DNA of 64,000 nucleotides from Pantoea agglomerans NBRC 102470 (GCF_001598475.1 NZ_BCZA01000004.1:310001-374000); one strand, 5' to 3'. Numbered from the stretch's first letter, positions 1 through 9,004 are shown. Made by a program: numbers and translations. Notes: generated by a model from the letters alone, not told the origin.

Positions 1-1924
1 GCAGCCGCCGCCGTTCTTTACGGCTCATCCCTGTGAAGTCTATTTCTTCCACACTTTCCGGCGGGTTTGAATCCTCAGATCTCAAACGCCCCGTACAGTT
101 ATTGACAGAACTCCGAGAGGGCGTGGGCGCGCCCTGAAGGTCAAAACCAAAATCAACGGCACGTTTCGGGACAATCTTCCACTGTGCCAGACGGGTTAAA
201 ATCGGAGTATCTGCGCCAACCTCAGTTGCGTAGATCCCCTTAATACGCACGGTTTCTTCACAGTACTCATTCAGTTCATCGCCCGACTGATACCATGTGC
301 GCACGGCCAGCTCATCACGACGCACGAACGGGCCGCCCAATCGCCCACGTCGGCCGCGTCATGCGCAGCGGCAAACACTCAGGCCGTGGGCGGTGTCGGC
401 GTCATCCATGCGGCGCAGCTCGCGGTAAACCGTAACCGGCGCACCACCGACAAACTGAAACTGGCGGATGTGCCAGCGGGCCGCCCAGGCAGAAACGGCG
501 GGGGCGGTTTCTTTCAGCTCTTTGCCGCTTTCATCGTCCAGCTCGCCATCCAGCGCGTAACCGTCGATATTCTTAGAGATATATTTAGCCACGTAACCCG
601 TAGCGCTGCCTTTTTCCGGATCGATGGCCTCGGCATGAAAGCGCGCTTTACGGGCTTTATCCGTGGTCAGCTCGTTGCTGTCCTGCTGAAAGGCATAATC
701 ACGGATTGTCTGGCGCACCTGATCCGCATCTTCGGGACGCATAAACATCAGCATGTGCCAGTGTGGCGTTGCGTCGTGGTGGGGTTCGGCAACGCGAATG
801 CCAAAGATTCGAATGTCATCACGGTGCAGCTTTGCCCGGATGCGCTGCCAGACGCTGCAAAGGTAACGCTGCGTGTCTGCGGGGCTGGCACCATTCCATT
901 TTCGGTTACGATGGCCGGTTTTGATTGTGGCGTGATAGCGTGACGGCGCGGTCAGCGTGTAAAACTCCCCGACATAGCCCAGCTCATTACAGATATTTTC
1001 AAAGCCGCGAATGCGGGTCATCAGCTCACAGCGACGTATTGCCGGATTTGCCACGCTGCCGTCGTATTTCTCAATCAGGCTGATGCGGTTGCCTTCCTCG
1101 TCTTCCAGTTCCATGCCCTTTAAAAACTCACGGGTACGGCGTTTCTGTTCCCGCCATTCTGAAACCGTCATTCTGCTGGCGTAGGGGGTGTGCTTTTTGC
1201 TGACGTTAGCCAGGGCAATCTGCAGGTGTTCCCGCCATGACGCAGCCACGCGGCGTAGCCGCATCGTCCACCATTTTTCAGTCTGCATACGCAGCACGGC
1301 GGGCGTGACTTCCTCCGGATCAAAGAAACGGGACGTCACCCTGTCCCACAGTGGCGGCGTCTGATTAAATTCGCGGGTGATGGCCGCCGCTGTCATGTAG
1401 ACGCGGTGCGTGTATTTATAATCTGATTCATCAGCTGCCTGCGCGTGTGCCTGTACCAGCTCGGCCAGAATGAAACTGGCAATATCACCGGCCAGCAAAT
1501 CCACATCGGCACGCGACATATCAGCCAGGCGGTTAAAACGCTTCATCAGCTCCCACAGCTGGCCACCGGCACGCGCTGCGCCATTCTCTTTCGGGGCGTT
1601 CTGCGCCAACAGGTTAAAGGTGCTGACGTCCATAGTCTTAACCCGGTACTGCTCGTTAACGCATTCAACACGCGGCAATGTGCGCTCGACGAAGGTTTTC
1701 GTTAAGTACGCATTGGCGTGGGCAATGCCCTGTGACTTTTCCAGCTCGTTCATGCGACGCTTAACGTCAATCTGGATCAGCGTCGGCTGCAGCTCAAGCA
1801 GCTCCTGCGCACGCACTAAACCTGCAATCATCTGACTGCGGCTGTGCATTTCCTCATAGGTGGGATAAGGGCTGGTGATGGCTTCCCGTGGTGCATTCCA
1901 CGGGTAAGCGTACTGCTCTATCAT
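1..1924 (-). pseudogene. P2-type phage replication initiator GpA, frame-disrupted and cut by the window edge
   Basis: Rolling-circle replication initiation endonuclease of the P2 gpA family, which nicks the phage origin and stays covalently bound. The N-terminal 521 residues are open from ATG 1924. The HUH metal site is seen as PHWHM at residues 387-391, and the paired catalytic tyrosines as YVAKY at 444-448. A TGA at 359-361 then ends the frame after HGLSVCRCA. Family-like sequence resumes downstream in the same frame (GGPFVRRDELAVRTWYQSG and on to the window edge). The intervening bases read AAAHDAADVGDW in a shifted frame. This fits a +1 insertion followed by a short deletion at a GGGCGGC repeat that restores frame. 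P2 gpA is about 760 residues. It is therefore a broken gene, or a sequencing error. Confidence 0.8.
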
Positions 1925-2742
1925 GCAGCGGCCTCATCTGCAGCCCTGGCAGATGCAGGACGACGAACGGCGATGATTTCTGCCGCGCTTTTACCGTCAC
2001 CTGCAGCCACACCAACCGCGCGGGCAGTCCTGATGCTGGTCAGCTCGTAGGCATTAAAAAGCGTGCGCGTGAAGTCGGTATCGCTGTTTGAAGCGATGAC
2101 CGGGCAGCGATCTGACACGCTGGTTAACATGCTCGCCAAGTCCTGCTGCGCGGCCTTATCAAATCCGCCTGCGTGGTAGTCGCTAAACGTGCCGTCATAG
2201 GGCGGATCGCAATAAACGACGTCGCCGGTCTGTATCATGCTCAGCGTCTCGCGGAAATCGGCCCAGACAAACGTTGCACGGTGGGCTTTGGCTGCGAACG
2301 TTTCGATTTCTTCCAAGGGGAAATAAGGTTCAGAATAGTTTCCGTAAGGGATATTAAATTCACTCTTACGGTTGTAACGACAAAGCCCACGGTAGCCATG
2401 TCGGTTCAGATAGAGGAAGTGCGCGGCACGTTCAAGGAGTGGTAAGGCAGGGTTGTGATTAAACGCTTCGCGGATGCGGTAATAATCCTCTGCCCTTTTG
2501 TTTTGGGTAAACAGGCTCATCGCCACTACGATAAATGGGCGCGTGTGCTCTTTAATCTGGCGGTAAAGATTAATCAGGTCGGGATTAACGTCAGCCACTA
2601 GATAAGCCGGGTAATCCGTTGCCATCATCACCGCGCAGGAACCTGCGAACGGCTCAACAAGTCGCTGCCCCAGCGGCAGATGATTAAGCAGCTCAGGCAT
2701 GAGGCGAGTCTTGTTGCCCGCCCATTTGAGTATCGTACTCAT
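1921..2742 (-). CDS. Phage Dam-family DNA adenine methyltransferase
   Basis: A 273-residue N6-adenine methyltransferase of the Dam/MT-D12 family. The AdoMet-binding FAGS motif lies near residues 33-36 (VEPFAGSCAV) and the catalytic DPPY at 179-182. The N-terminal KWAGNK is typical of Dam-type enzymes. It overlaps the gpA start by four bases (ATGA) and the zinc-finger gene upstream, so it belongs to the phage early operon. Dam proteins normally act on GATC; the specificity here is inferred, not visible. A prophage copy may protect phage DNA from host restriction or control phage promoters. The C-terminus is alanine-rich. Confidence 0.88.
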   Translation of the reverse strand: MSTILKWAGNKTRLMPELLNHLPLGQRLVEPFAGSCAVMMATDYPAYLVADVNPDLINLYRQIKEHTRPFIVVAMSLFTQNKRAEDYYRIREAFNHNPALPLLERAAHFLYLNRHGYRGLCRYNRKSEFNIPYGNYSEPYFPLEEIETFAAKAHRATFVWADFRETLSMIQTGDVVYCDPPYDGTFSDYHAGGFDKAAQQDLASMLTSVSDRCPVIASNSDTDFTRTLFNAYELTSIRTARAVGVAAGDGKSAAEIIAVRRPASARAADEAAA

Positions 2743-2966
2743 ACGGCACCGCCTTTGTAATGGGCGCTTTTCAGCTCGATGATTTCCTGACAGGTTACGC
2801 AGTGAGTAACGCCCTGCACGGCGCGGCGACGGGCAGCCAGTATCGCCTCATCGCAGGCTAGGCAAAAGAACTCACCAGCCCCGGCGGGCTGGCGACGTGC
2901 ATTAGCGAGATTGCGCTGCAGTTCTTCCTCAACGCGCGCCTGGACTAAATCCATTGAATCGGCCAT
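2739..2966 (-). CDS. TraR/DksA-type zinc-finger protein of P2-like phage
   Basis: A 75-residue protein with a helical N-terminus followed by a four-cysteine zinc finger (CLAC ... CVTC) typical of the TraR/DksA C4 family. P2-like phages carry an equivalent early gene. Such proteins can bind in the RNA polymerase secondary channel, as DksA does; that activity is inferred for this copy. It overlaps the methylase gene by four bases downstream and abuts the next early gene upstream, consistent with translational coupling in one early transcript. Confidence 0.82.
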   Translation of the reverse strand: MADSMDLVQARVEEELQRNLANARRQPAGAGEFFCLACDEAILAARRRAVQGVTHCVTCQEIIELKSAHYKGGAV

Positions 2967-3193
2967 TAGTGCAGCTCCCGCGCCTGATGCTCAAAACGTT
3001 CTGCCTCTTTATCCAGCAGCTCAATAATTTCCGGTGCGCTCATTTCGTGCTTGCGGGCATGGATGACCAGCGCCGCGATGCGGATTGACACGGCCAGCAC
3101 ATCATCGCTGCGCTGTTCTGTTTTGGCCTTGCTCAGCAGTGCATTAAGTGTGTCTGCGTCGGCTTCAAAATTACGGGTTTCAGTATTTCTCAT
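2966..3193 (-). CDS. DUF2732-like phage early protein
   Basis: A 75-residue, mostly helical, charged protein (ends KEAERFEHQARELH). Size, position and composition match the P2 orf83/DUF2732 type between the zinc-finger gene and the cI/cox region. Function is unknown. It shares one base with the start of the zinc-finger gene, so the two are very likely co-translated. Family assignment is from recall of P2-like gene order and general sequence character. Confidence 0.65.
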   Translation of the reverse strand: MRNTETRNFEADADTLNALLSKAKTEQRSDDVLAVSIRIAALVIHARKHEMSAPEIIELLDKEAERFEHQARELH

Positions 3194-3267
3194 CGTCCAA
3201 TTCTCCAGATTCAGGGCAAAAGAATGCCCGGCGGGTTTACGCCATTAATTTTTTGAGTCTTATTTAC

Positions 3268-3648
3268 TCAGGTAAAAAAACAGTCTGCGGTAGAAAACTG
3301 TCGGGGTAATATTTTTCCCCAGCGCGCCATTTTATTCATTGCCATGATGATTAATTCGCGGCGGTATTCGTAGAAGGATTCAAACGGCTTTCCGATTTCC
3401 TCCTGTGAAAATGTTTTAGGATTTTCGCGGTTAGCCAGGGTTAACACGCAAAATTTAAACTCGTCATTCTGACGGTTGAAATAACGCAGTGACGGGTTAG
3501 CGTTATTGTCACGCTGCTGCCGCCAGCTTTTCCGAAACTCATCAAACGACATTTTGTTAACAGCATCAGCACGATTGCCCGTTAAATGAGTTTTGGCAAA
3601 AGATGCCGGGCCTTGCTGTGCGGTTGTGTTGCCTGTTACTCGCTGCAT
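3268..3648 (-). CDS. Phage early-region protein, DUF5347-like
   Basis: A 126-residue protein with no catalytic motif that I recognise. It is polar, with aromatic-rich segments (FESFYEYRRELIIMAMNKMARWG). The position, between the fil-like gene and the DUF2732-like gene, and the size resemble the DUF5347 proteins found in enterobacterial P2-like prophages. The start is two bases from the stop of the gene upstream, indicating an operon. No function is proposed. Confidence 0.55.
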   Translation of the reverse strand: MQRVTGNTTAQQGPASFAKTHLTGNRADAVNKMSFDEFRKSWRQQRDNNANPSLRYFNRQNDEFKFCVLTLANRENPKTFSQEEIGKPFESFYEYRRELIIMAMNKMARWGKILPRQFSTADCFFT

Positions 3649-3649
3649 G

Positions 3650-3829
3650 TTACCCCCTGAATAAACGCGCCATGAAACCGGCGGGTTTGCGTTTGCTGGT
3701 CAGCCCCTGCAGCAGTTGCTTTTGGCTGTTGCACGGATGCCATGGCTTGCCGTTATCACCCATGACCCAGCCGTTACCGTAAGCTACGGACGGGCTTTGA
3801 CGCTTAAGACGTGATGCCAGTGAAATCAT
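3650..3829 (-). CDS. Phage filamentation protein Fil-like (DUF2724)
   Basis: A 59-residue ORF read by hand: starts MISLASRLKRQSPSVAYGNG, contains a tryptophan-rich middle (GWVMGDNGKPWHP), ends GFMARLFRG. The SPSVAYGNGW and GKPWHPCNSQKQ segments resemble the Fil/DUF2724 early proteins of phage 186 and P2-like phages. In phage 186, Fil causes host filamentation when overproduced. The stop falls just upstream of the DUF5347-like start, so it belongs to the same early operon. Confidence 0.65.
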   Translation of the reverse strand: MISLASRLKRQSPSVAYGNGWVMGDNGKPWHPCNSQKQLLQGLTSKRKPAGFMARLFRG

Positions 3830-4010
3830 TATCAGTCCCTCAGCTCAGGCCAATGGATGCGCCGAGGCCGCTGATAGCGTCAACGGTGGAGGTCATAGTG
3901 GGATTGGAATGAATGCGGGCCTGTACTGCTATAGCTGCGAGGCTCAGGTATGTGTGGACACACGAAAATCAAAAATGATTAATCCCTTTATATATCCCAA
4001 TATGGATACA

Positions 4011-4247
4011 TCAACCCTGCATTGTGATTTCGCAGCCGGAAGCGGCTTCGATAGTGAGAGCAACCATGTTGATTTCGATAAGCGCGTTTAAGCCCTCCTT
4101 CTTCCTGATGGGCAAACGGTTCTCGCGGTACATCTGACGAACGGCGCCCTCCTTGTAACCAGTGCGGCGGCAGAACTCTTCGACAGTAATGTACGGTTCT
4201 GAAATCACGAGATTGATTGAAGGGCGCGTTGAAAGTTTACGAGTCAT
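4011..4247 (-). CDS. Cox/Apl-like phage DNA-binding regulator
   Basis: A 78-residue protein with a winged-helix/excisionase-like segment (ITVEEFCRRTGYKEGAVRQM, then NRLPIRKKEG). It is transcribed away from the cI gene across a 90-base gap, the position of cox in P2 and apl in 186. Those proteins repress the lysogenic promoter and act as excisionase. The first gene of the lytic operon in this layout is normally cox or apl, which supports the call. A CII-like role cannot be excluded. Confidence 0.68.
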   Translation of the reverse strand: MTRKLSTRPSINLVISEPYITVEEFCRRTGYKEGAVRQMYRENRLPIRKKEGLNALIEINMVALTIEAASGCEITMQG

Positions 4248-4337
4248 GATGCAGTACTCCCCAGTTTAGGTATTAGATATCACTATTAAACGCTATTCAT
4301 CTCATCACAGACCGAAGAGCAGGATCACAAATCGGAT
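4248..4337. promoter_or_regulatory. Lysis-lysogeny switch region between cox-like and cI genes
   Basis: A 90-base AT-rich gap between divergently transcribed regulators. In P2 and 186 this segment carries face-to-face or divergent promoters and CI/Cox operators. An imperfectly symmetric stretch (TTAGATATCACTATTAAA, around 4271-4290) is a candidate operator or -10 region. Individual promoters cannot be assigned with confidence. Confidence 0.5.
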
Positions 4338-4958
4338 ATGTCAACGACAAAAAACACAAATCGCCATAATGCAAAGTTAGTTCGTGAAGCGGTAGAGAGT
4401 AACCGGGGTGGTAAAGATGTGATTTTTCGCTTAGTTGAGGCATACGGATTCAGCAGCCGTCAGGCGTTATGCAGCCATTTTGGCGTCTCGCAAAGCACGC
4501 TAGCCAACCGTTCAGCCCGCGATACCTTCCCTGCTGACTGGGTGATCATCTGCCATGTGGAAACGGGAGCATCACTTACCTGGCTTACTACAGGTAAAGG
4601 TGCTCGCTTTATGGAAGTGGAGGAATCCCGCGTTGTGATTGCTACACACAAAAAAATTTCAAATGGGATCTTAGAAGTCATGGATGATTTCATTCTGGAT
4701 AAAGCATCACTACCCGAAGGCTTGAATGCCCCTTTTGTGATCAATGCAGATAGAAGCACTTATTTGGTTGATACCTATGAAGGCGAGATCGTCGATGGGC
4801 TGTGGCTTATCGAGATTGATAAGTTAGTCAGCATCCGAGAGCTGGTACGTTTTCCCGGTGGAAGAATACGTGTTGAGAATGGGAAATCGTCATTTGAATG
4901 CCAATCAAGTGACATCGTAGTTTTAGGCAAAGTGATCACTAGAACCGAATACCTTTAA
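4338..4958 (+). CDS. 186-type phage CI repressor
   Basis: A 206-residue repressor of the 186 CI family. The N-terminal third is a helix-turn-helix domain (YGFSSRQALCSHFGVSQSTL), followed by the SLTWLTTGKG segment typical of bacteriophage CI N-terminal domains. The C-terminal half is a beta-rich oligomerisation domain (VDTYEGEIVDGLWLIEI). It maintains lysogeny by repressing the lytic promoter. It is divergent from the cox-like gene and only eight bases from the integrase start, so cI and int are probably co-transcribed. Confidence 0.82.
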   Translation: MSTTKNTNRHNAKLVREAVESNRGGKDVIFRLVEAYGFSSRQALCSHFGVSQSTLANRSARDTFPADWVIICHVETGASLTWLTTGKGARFMEVEESRVVIATHKKISNGILEVMDDFILDKASLPEGLNAPFVINADRSTYLVDTYEGEIVDGLWLIEIDKLVSIRELVRFPGGRIRVENGKSSFECQSSDIVVLGKVITRTEYL

Positions 4959-4966
4959 GGCATGGA

Positions 4967-5992
4967 ATGGCGATAAACAAATTACCCAACGGGAAATGGC
5001 AGGCACAGATTTTCCCAAACGGCCGTGACGGCAAAAGGATTCGCCGCCAGTTTGCGACGAAGGGCGAAGCACAATCCTATGAGAAGTTCGTAAAAGAGCA
5101 GGCTCAAGATAAGCCCTGGCTGGGAGAGAAGGCAGATAAGCGGCGGGTAATTGAGCTGGTTGAATTATGGTTCAACACGCATGGCATTACATTGGCGGAT
5201 GGTGAGAAGCGGCGAACCACAATGGCGTTCGCCTGCGAGGCGATGGGGAACCCACTTGCAACCGAGTTTAACGCAAAAATTTTTGCGTCTTATCGCGAGC
5301 AACGGTTAAGCGGGAAGATCACCCGCTCCAGCCGAGTGAAGACGGTTACGCCGCGCACTATTAATTTAGAGCTGGCATATTTTAAGGCGATGTTTAACGA
5401 GCTACGCCGGTTAGATGAATGGGCCGCGCCAAACCCGTTAGAGAACGTGCGCGAGTTTAAAATCAGTGAATCTGAGATGGCGTATCTCACCATTGAGGAA
5501 ATTAAGACCCTACTCGCCGAATGTGAAAACAGCCGCTCTAAAGATCTGACGACCATTGTGAAAATTTGCCTGGCAACTGGCGCACGATGGAGTGAGGCCG
5601 AAGGCTTGAAGGGGAACCAAATCCGCGCCGGTCAGATCATCTACGTGAAAACTAAAGGCAAGAAAAACCGAGCGGTGCCGATAACCGAAAAATTACAGGC
5701 TGAATTGCCATCGAGCAGAAAAGCGCAGCCGCTCTTAGCGGCGTGCTATTCAGCATTTAGAAAGGCAATGCAGCGTGCCGGGATTGAAACACCGCCGGGC
5801 CAACTTACTCATGTTTTACGCCACACATTTGCATCCCACTTTATGATGAATGGAGGCAACATTCTGGTGCTTCAAAGAATTCTAGGACATACGGATATCA
5901 AAGTGACTATGAGATATGCGCACTTTGCCCCGGATCATCTATCTGAAGCAATGCTGCTAAATCCTCTTACTAAAATTTCAGCTTTTAATTAA
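4967..5992 (+). CDS. int: P2-type tyrosine integrase
   Basis: A 341-residue tyrosine recombinase that integrates and excises the prophage. An N-terminal arm-binding domain (LPNGKWQAQIFPNGRDGKRI) is followed by a core-binding domain and the catalytic domain. Catalytic residues are visible: Arg in ATGARWSEAEGL, HVLRHTFASH (His-x-x-Arg), the late His in LGHTDI, and the nucleophile Tyr in MRYAHFAP. An AAGG Shine-Dalgarno lies six bases before ATG 4967. The attachment site in tRNA-Ile lies 2.4 kb downstream rather than directly next to int, because a cargo gene is inserted between them. Confidence 0.92.
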   Translation: MAINKLPNGKWQAQIFPNGRDGKRIRRQFATKGEAQSYEKFVKEQAQDKPWLGEKADKRRVIELVELWFNTHGITLADGEKRRTTMAFACEAMGNPLATEFNAKIFASYREQRLSGKITRSSRVKTVTPRTINLELAYFKAMFNELRRLDEWAAPNPLENVREFKISESEMAYLTIEEIKTLLAECENSRSKDLTTIVKICLATGARWSEAEGLKGNQIRAGQIIYVKTKGKKNRAVPITEKLQAELPSSRKAQPLLAACYSAFRKAMQRAGIETPPGQLTHVLRHTFASHFMMNGGNILVLQRILGHTDIKVTMRYAHFAPDHLSEAMLLNPLTKISAFN

Positions 5993-6133
5993 AAAAATCA
6001 TGTAATTAGATTATGCAGAGCCGATTAACATACATGTGATTAAATTTTAACTTCTGCATGAATCGGCTTTTAATAACTTACAGAAAAATACTCTTTAGGA
6101 GCTTAAAACCAATTATTAATAGGCTCTGAAAAA
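5993..6133. other. int / cargo-gene convergent gap
   Basis: AT-rich gap between the convergent integrase and cargo genes. An 8-base inverted repeat (AGCCGATT ... AATCGGCT, followed by TTTT) brackets about 40 bases. It may end transcription from int, but the loop is long and the call is weak. Confidence 0.4.
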
Positions 6134-7942
6134 TTACCTTCTGTTTTTTCTTCGAGCCTTCCTCTGATCTTTGTTACTTTTCTTTACAGATTTAATTTTA
6201 TTATCCAATTTGTTGATTATTTTTCTTTTATCCAATTCTTTGTAGTCAGATAACATTGATTGCAATTTAAATTCTTTTCCCTCAAACTTAGCCATGTGGA
6301 TTTCATCAAAGATCGTCGACTCATTCATATCAGGAATTAATATATTCCCTTCTTTTTTGATATCCCCAAAGCCTCCATACTTAATATGATATCCAGCTAT
6401 TTCAAGTTCGTCAGATGAAAATATTAGCCCCATGAATTCAATTCTCTGCCTTAAGTAACTCATGAAATAATCCCAATTCTTGCCCACATATCTCAGACAT
6501 GAAAAATAGAATTTTAGATCAGTAATTTTCACTACCCAAGGGTAATCAGTACCATCTGGCTTATCTAAAAGAATTGACAAGTCTGTAGCTAATAAACCGA
6601 ATTCATCTTTTGTCACGCAAATACAAAAAATCTCATCAAAATCCATTTTATTAATTGTATATAACTCGTTTCCTTTTTTATCGTAAAGGGTCGTGACGTC
6701 ATTATCTAGTATTAATTTTTTTAGTCTTAACGCCTGATCGCAACCGCTTTGAATACCCGACTTTCTTTTAAAGTCATCTCTAATTCTTGTGAACGCTCGA
6801 CTTGGGTCCGTTAACGGCTCACGACGTGGGGCAGCCTTAGCCTCCACAATCAAAATTGTTCTTCCCACCTTAATAAACATATCGTGTTCATTAAATGACT
6901 TATTATTTTCAAAAACACTCTCTAAAACAATCGCATCAACTGGCAACAATTCTTCAAAGGCTTTTCTAACATCTGTTTCTAACTTTTTATCGCGAGCCTT
7001 TCTATATCTATCGGAATATGACGAACTGCCCTTGAAAAAAAGTTCAATTCTTTTTTCTATAGCAAAGAAAAGATTATTAACTGATGTTAATGCAAACCGA
7101 GAACCATCTTGCGTAATTATAGGGCAACTATCAATCACATTTTCTTCAGTAATATATTTTACCTCACCACCATTCCCTTTAACAACTACAAATAATTCTT
7201 TAAATCGCTCTAAAACCTCCGCACTAACCCCATCAATGTCATCTAATTCAAATGAAGCACTTTCATTTGTTAATCTTGCGAATTCTTCCATCAATGGAGG
7301 ACACGTTTCTCGTAAATCCTGCAAAACTTCATAGTATCTTTCAACATCGGAATTTGCAAACTCGAGCCTTTTTTCATTCAATCGATGGACAATATCATGG
7401 ATACGATCCATGTTAGATTGAATTAAATCACCTATTCTATCTGTAATTAAAACCATATCTTTATGTGATATGCCGAAGTGTTCTACTATCTCTTTTTCAA
7501 AATTTAAGTTTGTCTCTAATATATTTAATCTAATTTCATCTGTGGCTATCTTTTGGCTTTCGAAAAAGTATGAAATAAAGGCAGGCATTGCAACCTTCCT
7601 AGATTGAATCCAAGACTCAGTTAAGCCATGACTAATTTCTTTTTTACTCGGAAAATAGGCGTTTAAATATTTGAAAAACACATCATTTAATATCTTACAA
7701 ACTTTCGAGTAATCACCGTCGGAAAATTCTTTTTCACCTTTGTTTTTTTGAGATACCATTATGCCCATTAAAAATGACATCTGCCGGGCTGGTGAATTTA
7801 ACTCAATCCTTTGAGCTGCCTGTGAAAACATTAACATTTTATGGAAAAGAACATTGCAAACACTGAAAATATCAAGATTTTCAGTAATACCTTTCAACTC
7901 TTCAATTTTTTTATCGAGACTAATAAGGCTTGAATTTGACAT
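6134..7942 (-). CDS. Prophage cargo protein with PD-(D/E)XK nuclease signature (candidate anti-phage gene)
   Basis: A protein of about 602 residues with no overall similarity that I recognise. ATG 7942 is chosen because AAGGAG lies six bases upstream; an in-frame ATG at 7945 is also possible and the frame is open to 7993. Residues 1-300 are helical and charged. Residues 341-370 hold a PD-(D/E)XK-like core: Glu341, HD at 353-354, then ILIVEAKA with Glu367 and Lys369. A Gln-containing helix follows (GIQSGCDQALRLKKLI). The C-terminus is a very basic tail (SNKDQRKARRKNRR). The gene is far richer in A+T than its neighbours and lies between int and the att site, oriented against int. These are signs of a recently acquired accessory gene. 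The nuclease activity and defence role are inferred from motif and position only. Confidence 0.7.
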   Translation of the reverse strand: MSNSSLISLDKKIEELKGITENLDIFSVCNVLFHKMLMFSQAAQRIELNSPARQMSFLMGIMVSQKNKGEKEFSDGDYSKVCKILNDVFFKYLNAYFPSKKEISHGLTESWIQSRKVAMPAFISYFFESQKIATDEIRLNILETNLNFEKEIVEHFGISHKDMVLITDRIGDLIQSNMDRIHDIVHRLNEKRLEFANSDVERYYEVLQDLRETCPPLMEEFARLTNESASFELDDIDGVSAEVLERFKELFVVVKGNGGEVKYITEENVIDSCPIITQDGSRFALTSVNNLFFAIEKRIELFFKGSSSYSDRYRKARDKKLETDVRKAFEELLPVDAIVLESVFENNKSFNEHDMFIKVGRTILIVEAKAAPRREPLTDPSRAFTRIRDDFKRKSGIQSGCDQALRLKKLILDNDVTTLYDKKGNELYTINKMDFDEIFCICVTKDEFGLLATDLSILLDKPDGTDYPWVVKITDLKFYFSCLRYVGKNWDYFMSYLRQRIEFMGLIFSSDELEIAGYHIKYGGFGDIKKEGNILIPDMNESTIFDEIHMAKFEGKEFKLQSMLSDYKELDKRKIINKLDNKIKSVKKSNKDQRKARRKNRR

Positions 7943-8352
7943 CATATTCTCCTTGTTTTTGATATCATACTTCCACAAATAATTATATTTCACTATCTTA
8001 CTAAGACTAATATGATCTTTTCAATGGAAATTTTGTTGAGAAACCATTTTACATTACAGTTCTTGATCGCTTAGATTTAAATTTTTTTGTTGGACATCTA
8101 AACAGGTTTAGCGATAAGCTAAAAAAGCCCACCATTATTAACAATCAAATTATTCAGTTGGTCAATAGTTTTCATTTTCGCAGCGTCTCTATAATGGTCA
8201 TATAAATTCAATGAAATTATCTCTCATAAGACCATTCCAATTGGCAGCAAAGTGGCAGCAGAGCGCAACGCTATGTGCCACTTTTCATCATTATTCGGCC
8301 TAAATAAAAGATAAAAATCAGTAAGTTACTGATTTAACTCGCGTTAAATTGG
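7943..8352. other. AT-rich prophage right end without a gene
   Basis: About 410 bases between the cargo gene and the attachment core. No ORF with a convincing start or ribosome site was seen. The segment from about 8245 contains GTGGCAGCAGAGCGC and GTGCCACTT, a partial inverted match that could belong to integrase arm-type sites. Integrase binding here is inference. Confidence 0.4.
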
Positions 8353-8399
8353 GACTCATAATCGCTTGGTCGCTGGTTCAAGCCCAGCAGGGGCCACCA
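8353..8399 (+). other. Prophage attachment site attR: 3' part of tRNA-Ile(CAT)
   Basis: These 47 bases match the 3' part of the tRNA-Ile2 gene (ileX/ileY type). They cover the anticodon arm with loop CTCATAA (anticodon CAT), the variable loop, the T arm GCTGGTTCAAGCCCAGC, the acceptor strand GGGGCC and encoded ACCA. The 5' acceptor and D arm are missing; phage sequence precedes it instead. This is what is left when a phage integrates into the 3' end of a tRNA gene. The intact tRNA should stand at the left end of the prophage, outside the window. Confidence 0.87.
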
Positions 8400-9004
8400 A
8401 ATTTTACCTGTTAAATCAGCATATTGAAGCTAGCTTTCAGGGTGGCTTTTTTGTTTATCCTTCAAATCCCCCTTCCTTGTTTCTCTCTTCCTATAAAAAT
8501 CTGAAATTTTTCTGTTAAGCCACCGCCAGCTAACCCGGCAGGCCGGAAATCTGCTGATTGATGTCCGATTCCATCAGATGGAAAGTTCGGCCTTTCGCGA
8601 ACTCAACAGGCGGCGTGATGATGCCTTAGTGCGCATATCTCCACTGGTCGGGGCCGTGCCGGGTAAACTACGTTAGGGAGATAAAGGCTTCAGTATATTG
8701 CCGCGTCAGTAGTTTCACCTCTCCCTTTCCCCGATTAACCTCACACTCTCATACCCACCATTTTCCCTGTAAAAGACGCCACTCATGCTCACTCTGATAA
8801 CCCGACTGATACCCCGGAGTCACTTTTTAACCCTGCAGAGGGTGTATCAGATTATTTTCATAAACCCGCTATATTTACGGATATGAACAAATGCAGTCAA
8901 AACGGGCCAATTGAAATCTGCACAACGTGTGCACTGAGGTCAGATACACAATGCTGCAGATTAATTTATTGAACAGAAGAGTATGAATAGATTAGAGGTT
9001 TATC
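8400..9004. other. Poorly conserved host/prophage junction, mostly non-coding
   Basis: About 600 bases just outside attR. It contains one decayed ORF (listed separately) and T-rich stretches. GGTGGCTTTTTTG at 8441-8453 could end transcription reading out of the tRNA locus, but the hairpin before it is poor. Nothing else could be assigned. Confidence 0.4.
8512..8676 (+). pseudogene. Decayed ORF, C-terminal remnant of an unidentified protein
   Basis: A 54-codon open frame with protein-like composition (LLSHRQLTRQAGNLLIDVRF, then HQMESSAFRELNRRRDD, ending PLVGAVPGKLR and TAG). It has no acceptable start codon upstream of the internal ATG, and a stop just before. It therefore looks like the tail of a gene cut off by past insertion or deletion next to the tRNA hotspot. 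I do not recognise the family. It could be chance. Confidence 0.3.

Noticed and set aside
386-943. 185-codon plus-strand frame opposite gpA
   Set aside because: Mirrors the conserved gpA coding sequence; no start context.
3830-4010. Small minus-strand frame ending MTSTVDAISGLGASIGLS
   Set aside because: Only 18 codons from its ATG and no better start upstream; not enough to call a gene.
8353-8399. Functional tRNA-Ile gene
   Set aside because: D arm and 5' acceptor strand are missing; preceding bases cannot pair with the acceptor GGGGCC.
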